DNA from: JABMOW01 sp964409335
Lineage (GTDB): Bacteria; Fidelibacterota; Marinisomatia; SCGC-AAA003-L08; JACNLC01
NCBI GenBank assembly: GCA_964409335.1
Contig: CAYPCW010000046.1
Coordinates: forward strand, 1 to 19,186
DNA: 19,186 nt
Direction: 5' to 3'
The translations under genes were made by a program, and so were the position numbers. Below, one piece after another: positions 1 to 7,288 of this stretch; position 1 is the stretch's first letter, and every line of letters begins with the position of its first letter. Below the pieces are notes generated by a model. The model searched no databases. It was given only the letters and a program-made list of their open reading frames with translations, and was not told where the DNA came from.

Positions 1-170
1 TTAAGTTGTAAAGAACAAATTTGGATACATTTATCCACTTTAAATGTAGCATTTTGAGCACAAAATAATAAAAGGTCGGAAATCGTTCCATTTTCGGACG
101 CTGGCCCGTATGAACAATTGAAGTGGCTGGTTTTTTCAAACAGAAATTCAGGTTCAATAATTTTATACAT
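1..170 (-). CDS. Start of an unidentified minus-strand gene, cut by the window edge
   Basis: Reading leftwards from ATG at 170 (or the adjacent ATG at 173) gives at least 56 codons without a stop before the window ends. The minus strand carries an AAGGAG ribosome binding site at 183-178, seven bases before the ATG at 170, which favours that start over the one at 173. The visible peptide begins MYKIIEPEFLFEKTSHFNCS and is notable for five cysteines, the last two as CIQIC. I do not recognise a family. It has no obvious signal peptide or membrane segment in this part. The gene is divergent from aspS, so the roughly 200 bp between them should hold both promoters. The case rests on an open frame plus a good binding site, so it is moderate only. 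Confidence 0.45.
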   Translation of the reverse strand, partial: MYKIIEPEFLFEKTSHFNCSYGPASENGTISDLLLFCAQNATFKVDKCIQICSLQL

Positions 171-370
171 CATTTTTCTCCTTTTTGTTTAGAAATCATT
201 CCGGATAACAAAATATCCGACCAACTTATCGTATTATATTATAGACTTAAAAATTTAAAAGATATTTCTAAAGCAGACCTTCGGATAAATTTACCAGTAT
301 TTAGTTGATAATCAAGAATAATTATTTCAAATGGGGTAAGGTTATGCAGGAGTAAATTTGTGCCCCTATT

Positions 371-2146
371 ATGGAGATAAAATTGCTTAAAAGAACGCAT
401 AATTGCGGTGAACTCAGACTGGTACACGTAAGTATGGACGTCATTTTAAATGGGTGGATCGCCAAACATCGCGATCACGGCGGTTTGCTGTTCATCGACC
501 TCAGGGATCGATACGGGAAGACACAGATTGTCTTTAACAGTGAGACCCGTCCGGAATTGTTTGAAAGCGCAAAACGTCTTGGCTTGGAGGATGTCATCGG
601 TGTGCGCGGAACCGTGGTCATGCGTCCGGAAGGAAATATAAACGCACAACTGGCAACAGGTGAAATTGATATTGAAGTAGATCAATTGGTCGTTTATAAT
701 GAGTCCGAACCCCTGCCATTCGATGTGAACGATCGAAATTCCGCCATGGAAGATCACCGTTTAAAATATCGATATCTTGAACTTCGGACGGCAGAACTTC
801 AACACTATCTCATGTTAAGACACAATGGTGCACAGGCAACGAGAAATTTTCTGAATTCCAAGCAATTTATGGAGATTGAAACCCCTGTGTTAATGAAATC
901 TACTCCCGAGGGCGCCAGAGACTTTCTTGTACCGAGCAGGATCCATAGGCACAAATTTTATGCGTTACCTCAGTCCCCTCAAACCTATAAGCAATTGTTA
1001 ATGGTCGCCGGGTTTGACAAATATTATCAAATTGTAAAATGTTTCAGAGATGAAGATTTCCGTGCAGACCGGCAGCCCGAATTTACCCAAATCGATATCG
1101 AAATGTCATTCGTCACCGAGAAGGATGTCATGGATTTGGGAACAGAACTGATCAATAACATCTGGCAAACCGTATTAGGGGTTCAACTCCCGGCAGAGTT
1201 CCCCATGCTGACATATCATGAAGCCATCGAAACATATGGCAGCGACAAACCCGATACCCGGTTTGATATGAAACTGATAGATGTAGCCGATTTTATCAGG
1301 CAGTCCGCATTTAATGCGTTTAAAAGTGTTGTGGATACCGGGGGTAGAGCGAAAGCTGTCGTTTGTCCCAATGGCAGTCATTACAGCCGGAAGAATATTG
1401 ACGAACTCACGGAATACGTAAAACATTATTTTGGTGCAAAGGGACTGGCGTGGATGAAGCGATCGGGCGATGGTCTGGGAGGCGGTGTCAGTAAATTCTT
1501 CCCGCGTGATGTTCAGCAAATGGTAATCACAGAATGCCGGGCATCAGATGGCGATATAATTTTTATCATCGCAGATGAACCCAAAGTGGTATTTTCAGCA
1601 TTGGGAGCTTTACGTTTAGAACTCGCAAAACGTGAGGGTCTCATTCGGCCGGATAGTTGGGCGCCTCTGTGGGTCACGGATTTTCCATTGGTGGAATGGA
1701 ATCCGGATTTCACCCGGTGGGATGCGCTGCACCACCCTTTTACATCACCTAATTTTGAAGACATCCAATTTTTGGATACCGATCCGGGCAATGTCAGATC
1801 ACTCGGGTATGATGTGGTTATGAATGGATATGAACTGGGTGGCGGTTCCATCCGTATTCACAATACTCAACTTCAGCAAAAAATATTTAATTTGCTTGGG
1901 ATCGGGCAGGCGGAAGCTGAAGAAAAATTTGGCTTTCTGTTAAACGCATTTAAATATGGCGCTCCACCACATGGCGGAATGGCTTTCGGATTTGACCGGA
2001 TCGTCATGTTGTTGGCCGGTTCATCACAAATCCGGGACGTCATTGCATTCCCAAAAACCACATCTGCCATGTCGCTCATGGATAATTCACCCTCAACTGT
2101 TGATCCGCAGCAGCTTGATGAACTGGGGTTGTCATTAAAAAGGTGA
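371..2146 (+). CDS. aspS: Aspartyl-tRNA synthetase, non-discriminating type
   Basis: This cytoplasmic class IIb aminoacyl-tRNA synthetase charges tRNA-Asp with aspartate. Its 591 residues match the usual bacterial length. The N-terminal anticodon-binding OB fold begins with CGELRL near residue 12. Class II motif 2 is visible as FRDEDFRADRQPEFTQ, and motif 3 as GMAFGFDRIVMLLAG near the C-terminus; the long insert between them is the bacterial GAD domain. His36 (in RDHGG) and Gly88 (in RPEGNIN) match the pair known from Pseudomonas-type non-discriminating enzymes, where E. coli has Leu and Lys. Such enzymes also load Asp on tRNA-Asn for later amidation by GatCAB. ATG 371 is the only ATG after the in-frame stop at 353. 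The nearest purine box (AGGAG, 348-352) is 18 nt upstream, unusually far. The identification is secure; the specificity is inferred. Confidence 0.97.
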   Translation: MEIKLLKRTHNCGELRLVHVSMDVILNGWIAKHRDHGGLLFIDLRDRYGKTQIVFNSETRPELFESAKRLGLEDVIGVRGTVVMRPEGNINAQLATGEIDIEVDQLVVYNESEPLPFDVNDRNSAMEDHRLKYRYLELRTAELQHYLMLRHNGAQATRNFLNSKQFMEIETPVLMKSTPEGARDFLVPSRIHRHKFYALPQSPQTYKQLLMVAGFDKYYQIVKCFRDEDFRADRQPEFTQIDIEMSFVTEKDVMDLGTELINNIWQTVLGVQLPAEFPMLTYHEAIETYGSDKPDTRFDMKLIDVADFIRQSAFNAFKSVVDTGGRAKAVVCPNGSHYSRKNIDELTEYVKHYFGAKGLAWMKRSGDGLGGGVSKFFPRDVQQMVITECRASDGDIIFIIADEPKVVFSALGALRLELAKREGLIRPDSWAPLWVTDFPLVEWNPDFTRWDALHHPFTSPNFEDIQFLDTDPGNVRSLGYDVVMNGYELGGGSIRIHNTQLQQKIFNLLGIGQAEAEEKFGFLLNAFKYGAPPHGGMAFGFDRIVMLLAGSSQIRDVIAFPKTTSAMSLMDNSPSTVDPQQLDELGLSLKR

Positions 2147-2375
2147 GGCTCCATTTATGTATCTTTTAATATTCCCTATGAATGGCAAAAATGCCTGATT
2201 TTACAGCTATTTTTTTTATGAAATTTGAATCGACATTATTTTCAACTTTCCTCATTTTCGACGTCTGCTATCCGATATCAAAAACGATTTGAAGACCGTT
2301 TCCTTTATCCGTGAGATCATGTATAAAGTTGATTAACATTTGGTTTTTGTATGATAACTTTGAACATCGAATAGG

Positions 2376-2404
2376 TGATATTCATTTGAAATTTAATTTA
2401 TAAT
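2376..2404 (+). promoter_or_regulatory. Possible promoter with a -10 box very close to the barrel gene start
   Basis: A perfect TATAAT lies at 2399-2404, only eight bases before the ATG at 2413. The hexamer 17 bp upstream (TGATAT, 2376-2381) is a poor -35. No Shine-Dalgarno sequence precedes the ATG. If the box is used, the message would be almost leaderless. The flanks are very AT-rich, so chance is a serious alternative. Confidence 0.25.
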
Positions 2405-2412
2405 ATTGACAT

Positions 2413-3396
2413 ATGTGGTTTAAAAATTATCTGACAACCCAAGGAGTGACAATACTAATCCTATCCTGCAGGTTGATGGCTGTGGAGGTGGTCAATTATG
2501 GTGATCTCCCGTTTCGGGAAGCCATACCTCCCGGAAGTGCATCTATGGGAGGGAACTCCTCCCTGACGGACCCGTTGCCCGGTGATTTTTTATTAAATCC
2601 GGCTAACAACTACGGGGATGGCGAAGCAATTTTATTTTCATTTCGAGATATCCTATCCGGGATGGGAAATTCAGGGTTGATCTCTTATTCGTGGACAGAG
2701 GGACTTTATCTCATTTCTGCAGGACTCTTCCAGAGAATCATTCCTGGTGTACCCAACACCTCCAACGCTCTGTCTTTTTGGGATTCTGAGGGTCCACATC
2801 TGGATTACTCAAAAATTTCCAGATTTGACGATAAGACAATTGGGTTTTTCCTGTCTTCCGCTAAGGAAATGTCACCTGGAATGTCTGTGGGTCTGACCGT
2901 GAAACCGGTAATCCGGAAAATTGACGATGCGGGAGCATGGGGAGCCGGCATGGATGCAGGAATCGTGTATAGAAAGAATGATCGGTTCGGGATCGGAATG
3001 GCTGTCCGCAATATCCTGCCGCTGACCCAAAAGTGGACTACCGGTAATTTGGAAGTGGTTCTACCGGATATATCAGGAAACTTCAGTTATAAATATAAAC
3101 AAGTTCAGTTTCACGGGGGGCTTTCAACTCAATTCACCGGCAAGTCTATTGCGAAAAACAACTCAAATTACATGTTTGGGATGCAATACTTAGCATTCAA
3201 TACTTTCACGATCAAAGCGGGAACGTCAAAAACAATTCCTCTGTCTTTGGGCTTTTCCATTAATATTCATCAATATCACGTGGATTATGTCTGTCAGTTT
3301 GAAGCGACCGAAGGAAATGCGCTTCTCAATCAGGGGGTCAGTCTATGGATGGATCTGAATACGGTATTATCCGGAATGAATAAATTAAATCCGTGA
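2413..3396 (+). CDS. Predicted outer-membrane beta-barrel protein, PorV/FadL-like
   Basis: This 327-residue protein has an N-terminal signal-like segment: Lys4, then a hydrophobic stretch at residues 11-23 ending in RLMA, a plausible signal peptidase I site. The mature start carries PGSASMGGNSSLTDPLPG and then LLNPANN, resembling the 'R..GMGGA...D......NPA' opening of PorV/PorQ/UPF0164 and FadL-type barrels. The rest alternates polar and hydrophobic residues with many glycines and aromatics, as in transmembrane beta strands. Proteins of this type in FCB bacteria sit in the outer membrane and may serve type IX secretion or transport, but no gene here proves that link. It stands alone between aspS and the yicC cluster. 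No Shine-Dalgarno sequence is seen; an alternative GTG lies in frame at residue 12. The family is likely; the function is unknown. Confidence 0.7.
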   Translation: MWFKNYLTTQGVTILILSCRLMAVEVVNYGDLPFREAIPPGSASMGGNSSLTDPLPGDFLLNPANNYGDGEAILFSFRDILSGMGNSGLISYSWTEGLYLISAGLFQRIIPGVPNTSNALSFWDSEGPHLDYSKISRFDDKTIGFFLSSAKEMSPGMSVGLTVKPVIRKIDDAGAWGAGMDAGIVYRKNDRFGIGMAVRNILPLTQKWTTGNLEVVLPDISGNFSYKYKQVQFHGGLSTQFTGKSIAKNNSNYMFGMQYLAFNTFTIKAGTSKTIPLSLGFSINIHQYHVDYVCQFEATEGNALLNQGVSLWMDLNTVLSGMNKLNP

Positions 3397-3468
3397 TCAT
3401 ATCTGCCGGTTTGGAACTTATCGTAATGGTTTATTATTTTTTTAAAAAGAGGGAACTATCTAACTTTT

Positions 3469-3485
3469 CACCTCTTATTAAGGTG
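3469..3485 (+). promoter_or_regulatory. Small hairpin covering the yicC ribosome binding site
   Basis: CACCT (3469-3473) can pair with AGGTG (3481-3485) across a 7-nt loop. The second arm is the Shine-Dalgarno sequence (AAGGTG) five bases before the yicC ATG. A five-pair stem is weak, so it may modulate translation of the first cluster gene or mean nothing. Confidence 0.2.
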
Positions 3486-3490
3486 CAGTT

Positions 3491-4366
3491 ATGGTATTAA
3501 GTATGACCGGCTTTGGAAGAAGTGAAGTTTCTGATCCGCAGATGGCAATGACCATCGAATTAAAATCAATAAACAGCAGGTATTTTGAACTGGTGTCAAA
3601 ATTCCCGTCATTCCTGAATTTCATGGAAGATGAAACCGGAAAATTAATTAAAAAGGAATGTTACCGGGGACGGATATCCCTGAATATACAATATGACTTT
3701 TTGGATTCTTCTGACCATGATCCAACAATTAATTTTAATTTAGCCTCAAAATATCAGACGCAGATTGACCAGCTTTCCACCCATTTGAGATTGAATCACC
3801 CGGTTCCGCCAGAGGTTTATCTGAATTTTCCCGATGTATTGACGAATAAATCCACGATTGATGAGAAAAAGACGGCGACGATGTTCATCAAAGGAATCAA
3901 ATCTGCAATTCGGAAACTAAAAAAAATGAGATCTGACGAAGGAAGAAATCTGAGAACAGATATTGAAAATCGTATTAATATTATTGCAGATAAAATGAAC
4001 ATGATTCGTAGCTTAGATGAAATTCTAAAATTGAATCGAAGTGAAAATTACAAAGAAAAAGTCCGGCAAATTATCGGTAATCTGGAGTTGGAAGAAAGCA
4101 GAGTCATCCAGGAAATAGCGATTCTATCGGAGAAAAGAGACATTACCGAAGAAATGGTTCGGCTGTCAAGTCACATAGATCTTTTCAAGTCCTACTTTGA
4201 ATACCCGGAACCTGTCGGTAAGCGAATGGGGTTTTTATTACAGGAGATGGGTCGTGAAATCAATACCATTGGTGCGAAAACAGACAGTTATAAAATCAGC
4301 CATGTCATCGTGGATATTAAGGATGAACTTGAAAAAATTAGAGAACAGGTACAAAACATATTATGA
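3491..4366 (+). CDS. yicC: YicC family endoribonuclease
   Basis: The 291-residue protein opens with the family signature SMTGFGRSE and ends with the DUF1732 region, visible as GKRMGFLLQEMGREINTIGA about 40 residues from the C-terminus. Length matches the family (about 290). E. coli YicC has been described as a metal-dependent endoribonuclease and RNA-decay factor. The middle of this protein is charged and likely helical. ATG 3491 has an AAGGTG binding site five bases upstream. The stop overlaps the gmk start by four bases (ATGA). The yicC-gmk pair is widespread in bacteria, so the link to guanylate kinase is conserved although its reason is unclear. This is probably the first gene of the long transcription unit reaching to 12342. 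Confidence 0.93.
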   Translation: MVLSMTGFGRSEVSDPQMAMTIELKSINSRYFELVSKFPSFLNFMEDETGKLIKKECYRGRISLNIQYDFLDSSDHDPTINFNLASKYQTQIDQLSTHLRLNHPVPPEVYLNFPDVLTNKSTIDEKKTATMFIKGIKSAIRKLKKMRSDEGRNLRTDIENRINIIADKMNMIRSLDEILKLNRSENYKEKVRQIIGNLELEESRVIQEIAILSEKRDITEEMVRLSSHIDLFKSYFEYPEPVGKRMGFLLQEMGREINTIGAKTDSYKISHVIVDIKDELEKIREQVQNIL

Positions 4367-4941
4367 GTAAAGGTATATTGGTAATTATTTCTGCCCCGTC
4401 CGGTACCGGAAAAACTACGATTTGCAATAAACTACTTGAGAAAAATCCAAAGTGGAAGTTTTCAATATCTGCGACGACCCGTGAGAAACGTGAAGGAGAG
4501 ATGGATGGGAAGAATTACATTTTTTTGGATATTGACAAATTTGATCACTACGTTAAATTTGGTGATTTTATTGAATGGGAGTGGGTCCATGGTAATAAAT
4601 ACGGGACCCTGATCGCTCCTCTTGAAGAAGCCCTTGAAAAGGGAGATATACTACTTTTAGACATTGATGTGAAGGGAAGTCAGAGTATTATTGAGGAGTT
4701 TCCGGAAGAGACAATTTCCTTTTTCATAGAACCCCCTGGGGATACACTCGCCGATCAAATTGAAATTTTAGAAGACCGGTTAATTAAGCGGGGAAATGAA
4801 TCTGCCACGCTTGTTAAACGAAGATTAAAAAGATTGTCACTTGAAATGGAATTTAAAGACAAATTCAATCACACCATTATCAATGCTGACGTTGATAGAG
4901 CCACTGAAGAAATTGAAAAAATAATAAAGGAAAAAATTTAA
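4363..4941 (+). CDS. gmk: Guanylate kinase
   Basis: Guanylate kinase makes GDP from GMP and ATP in the cytoplasm and so feeds GTP and dGTP pools. The P-loop is SAPSGTGKTT at residues 10-19. The GMP-binding region is visible as SATTREKREGEMDGKNY at about 36-52, followed by FIEWEWVHGNKYGT. The lid and C-terminal helix follow normally. The 192 residues are slightly shorter than the E. coli enzyme. The gene is translationally coupled to yicC (4-base overlap) and to rpoZ (stop TAA and start ATG share one base). Rel lies in the same cluster. In Firmicutes (p)ppGpp inhibits this enzyme, but whether that holds here cannot be read from the sequence. Confidence 0.97.
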   Translation: MSKGILVIISAPSGTGKTTICNKLLEKNPKWKFSISATTREKREGEMDGKNYIFLDIDKFDHYVKFGDFIEWEWVHGNKYGTLIAPLEEALEKGDILLLDIDVKGSQSIIEEFPEETISFFIEPPGDTLADQIEILEDRLIKRGNESATLVKRRLKRLSLEMEFKDKFNHTIINADVDRATEEIEKIIKEKI

Positions 4942-5225
4942 TGAAATTAAAAGCAATCCCATTTAGCGAGATATCTAAACAGTCTCCGGATATTTATAAA
5001 AATATCGTTGTTGCGTCCAAAAGGGCAAAACAAATTATCACAGACCGTGTGGCTACCCGTAAGCCTTTTGAAGATATCGCGGATGAGGATTATCCCTTTG
5101 CAGAAGAAATAATTCAGGAAGAATATATCGAGTTAGAAAAACCCATCGTTGTAGCGGTGGAAGAGTTATTAAATGGAGAACTTGAATGGTTCGAAAAAAT
5201 TCCTGACGATGCCAGTAATTATTAA
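4941..5225 (+). CDS. rpoZ: RNA polymerase omega subunit, divergent type
   Basis: This 94-residue protein has the omega/Rpb6 core: IYKNIVVASKRAKQI at residues 19-33 matches the RFDLVLVAARRARQM helix of E. coli omega, and PIVVAVEELLNGELEW near 69-84 matches the second conserved helix. An acidic stretch between them (about 40-65) is longer than in E. coli. The N-terminus, MKLKAIPFSE, lacks the MARVTV segment that helps form ppGpp site 1 in E. coli RNA polymerase, so that site is probably absent. Omega helps assemble and stabilise polymerase by holding the beta-prime subunit. Position directly after gmk, as in E. coli and many bacteria, supports the call. Confidence 0.88.
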   Translation: MKLKAIPFSEISKQSPDIYKNIVVASKRAKQIITDRVATRKPFEDIADEDYPFAEEIIQEEYIELEKPIVVAVEELLNGELEWFEKIPDDASNY

Positions 5226-5236
5226 TACTTGATGCT

Positions 5237-5911
5237 GTGGATGATTTATCCGAAGTATTGCGTTATTTAAAAATACAGCAGGAATTGTATGGTAATACTT
5301 TGTATTTCACCCCGGTCAAATCTCCAAAAGAGTCTCAAGAATTTAATGTGAATGACAAGCATCCTTTACTTGAATATGATGAGGAAATCCATAATTGCCA
5401 AAAGTGTGATCTGGCCAAATCCAGAACCCATTTCGTTTTTGGTATAGGGAACCCACAATCTGACATCGTATTTGTCGGTGAAGCGCCGGGAAAAGATGAA
5501 GACCTGACCGGAATTCCCTTTGTCGGGCGTGCAGGAAAACTGCTGGATAAAATTCTGTCTGCTATCCATTTGACCAGGGACAACGTTTATATCCTCAACG
5601 TTCTTAAATGCAGACCTCCCAACAATCGGGACCCACTCCCGGCAGAAGTTGAACAATGTGAACCCCATCTGATCCGTCAATTGGAGATCATTCATCCCAA
5701 GCTGATTGTTTGCCTCGGTCGGATTGCGGGAAAAACGCTCCTGCGTCTTGATCTCCCTTTGAGTAAGATGAGAGAGAACGTCTATAATTATAATGGCATA
5801 GACACGATAGTGACTTACCATCCCGCAGCGTTGCTTAGGAATCCTAATTTTAAACGACCCGCCTGGGAAGATTTTCAAAAGATCAGAGATCAATTCTTAA
5901 TTGGCAGTTAA
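5237..5911 (+). CDS. Family 4 uracil-DNA glycosylase, [4Fe-4S] type
   Basis: This enzyme removes uracil from DNA and starts base excision repair. Of 224 residues, the visible family-4 marks are GEAPGKDEDL at 81-90, PFVGRAGKLLDKIL at 94-107 and the uracil-site motif HPAALLRNP at 195-203. Four cysteines expected to hold the iron-sulfur cluster are present: C54 and C57 (CQKC), C125 (KCRPP) and C141. The first 45 residues are the variable helical extension common in this family. The start is GTG at 5237; ATG codons at 5232 and 5241 are in other frames. It begins 11 nt after rpoZ and ends one base before dnaB, so repair and replication genes are likely cotranscribed. The family is clear; some members of SPO1-related naming are annotated as phage polymerase-like. 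Confidence 0.93.
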   Translation: MDDLSEVLRYLKIQQELYGNTLYFTPVKSPKESQEFNVNDKHPLLEYDEEIHNCQKCDLAKSRTHFVFGIGNPQSDIVFVGEAPGKDEDLTGIPFVGRAGKLLDKILSAIHLTRDNVYILNVLKCRPPNNRDPLPAEVEQCEPHLIRQLEIIHPKLIVCLGRIAGKTLLRLDLPLSKMRENVYNYNGIDTIVTYHPAALLRNPNFKRPAWEDFQKIRDQFLIGS

Positions 5912-5912
5912 T

Positions 5913-7283
5913 ATGACGGATCAAACGAAAGATATTTCTTTAAGAGTTCCGCCTCAATCCACTGAAGCCGAACAGGCGGTACTGGGCTGTATGCTGATCG
6001 ACAATGAAGCGGTGCCGAAGGTGATGCATTATCTTGAAGCGGAAAGTTTCTATAAACCCGCGCATTCGCGGATCTTTGAAAGCATGTTAGAACTCTTCGA
6101 TAAAACCGATAAAATTGACTCGATTACTGTTTTGGACCAGTTGAAAAAAAACGGACACCTGGAATCGGTTGGTGGGGCATATTATATCACCGGGCTTTCC
6201 AGTGAAGCGCCTTCCGCGGAAAATGTAGAATACTATGCGAAAATTGTCCGGGACAAATACATTTTACGAAAACTCATTACGACAGCCATCGAAATTTCCA
6301 AGCTGGCATACGGCGGACAAGGCGAAGTCTCCGAAATTCTGGATAAAGTGGAACAAACGGTTTTTACACTCGGTCAACATGCATTTCAGGGTTCCTTTTA
6401 TAATATTGAGGAACTTATTCACAATGTCATGGAAAAGATCGATTCGCAGGAAAAGGGAGGACTGATCGGAATCCCCAGTGGAATTACCGGACTCGATTCG
6501 TTATTATCGGGATTTCAAAAATCAGATTTGATAATTGTAGCGGGTCGCCCGTCCATGGGTAAAACGGCATTAGCGTTGACAATGGCGAGAAATGCGTCGG
6601 TGGAATATGGATTTTCTGTCGGAATATTTAGTCTGGAGATGTCCAATATTCAGTTAGCGGAACGACTTATCACCGCCGAGGCAAAAGTAGATGGTCATCT
6701 GATGAGGACCAACAGACTACCCAAAGCCGATTGGCGAAAATTGTCCAATGCTGCCGATTCGCTGTCCGATATAAATATGTATATTGACGATACACCTGGC
6801 ATGAATATCATGGAAATCCGTGCAAAAGCCAGACGGTTGAAAGCAGAAAAAAATATTGATATCCTGTTTGTGGATTATATCCAACTCATATCAGGATATG
6901 GACGATCTGAAAACCGGCAGCAGGAGATCACGACGATTTCCCGTTCATTAAAAGCGCTTGCAAAGGAATTGAACATCCCGGTTGTGGCATTGTCACAATT
7001 ATCCCGGAACGTCGAAAGCAGAACCACCTCCGAACACAGACCGATTATGTCAGACCTACGTGAAAGCGGCGCAATTGAACAGGATGCGGACGTGATCTTA
7101 TTCGTATATCGTAAATACGTATACACAAAAAAATCTGAAGACAGCGGCGTCGGTGAAGTGATTGTCGCCAAACATCGTAACGGACCCACGGGCATTATAG
7201 AGGTAGCTTTCGTGGATAAATTTGCATGGTTCGGAAATCTTGAAACCTATATGGATCAATTTTCAGATAAAGAGTATATGTAG
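5913..7283 (+). CDS. dnaB: Replicative DNA helicase DnaB
   Basis: DnaB is the hexameric helicase that unwinds DNA at the replication fork and binds primase. I take ATG 5913, one base after the glycosylase stop; an in-frame TTG at 5901 would overlap that gene. The protein then has 456 residues, normal for the family. The N-terminal primase-binding domain starts near PPQSTEAEQAVLG (13-25). The RecA-like domain has Walker A GRPSMGKT at 211-218, SLEMS with the catalytic glutamate at 242, Walker B ILFVDYIQLI around 317-326, and ALSQLSRNVESR from 359. The C-terminal GEVIVAKHRNGPTG motif, holding the arginine finger region, is intact. No intein is present. The gap to rel is only five bases. Confidence 0.96.
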   Translation: MTDQTKDISLRVPPQSTEAEQAVLGCMLIDNEAVPKVMHYLEAESFYKPAHSRIFESMLELFDKTDKIDSITVLDQLKKNGHLESVGGAYYITGLSSEAPSAENVEYYAKIVRDKYILRKLITTAIEISKLAYGGQGEVSEILDKVEQTVFTLGQHAFQGSFYNIEELIHNVMEKIDSQEKGGLIGIPSGITGLDSLLSGFQKSDLIIVAGRPSMGKTALALTMARNASVEYGFSVGIFSLEMSNIQLAERLITAEAKVDGHLMRTNRLPKADWRKLSNAADSLSDINMYIDDTPGMNIMEIRAKARRLKAEKNIDILFVDYIQLISGYGRSENRQQEITTISRSLKALAKELNIPVVALSQLSRNVESRTTSEHRPIMSDLRESGAIEQDADVILFVYRKYVYTKKSEDSGVGEVIVAKHRNGPTGIIEVAFVDKFAWFGNLETYMDQFSDKEYM

Positions 7284-7288
7284 AGAAA

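Noticed and set aside
123..308. Plus-strand frame of 61 codons upstream of aspS
   Set aside because: TTG start, no binding site, and it opposes the better supported minus-strand gene.
2184..2217. Hairpin GGCA-AAAA-TGCC with a T run after aspS, considered as a terminator
   Set aside because: The stem is only four pairs and the T run begins 13 nt later, so it does not fit a rho-independent terminator.
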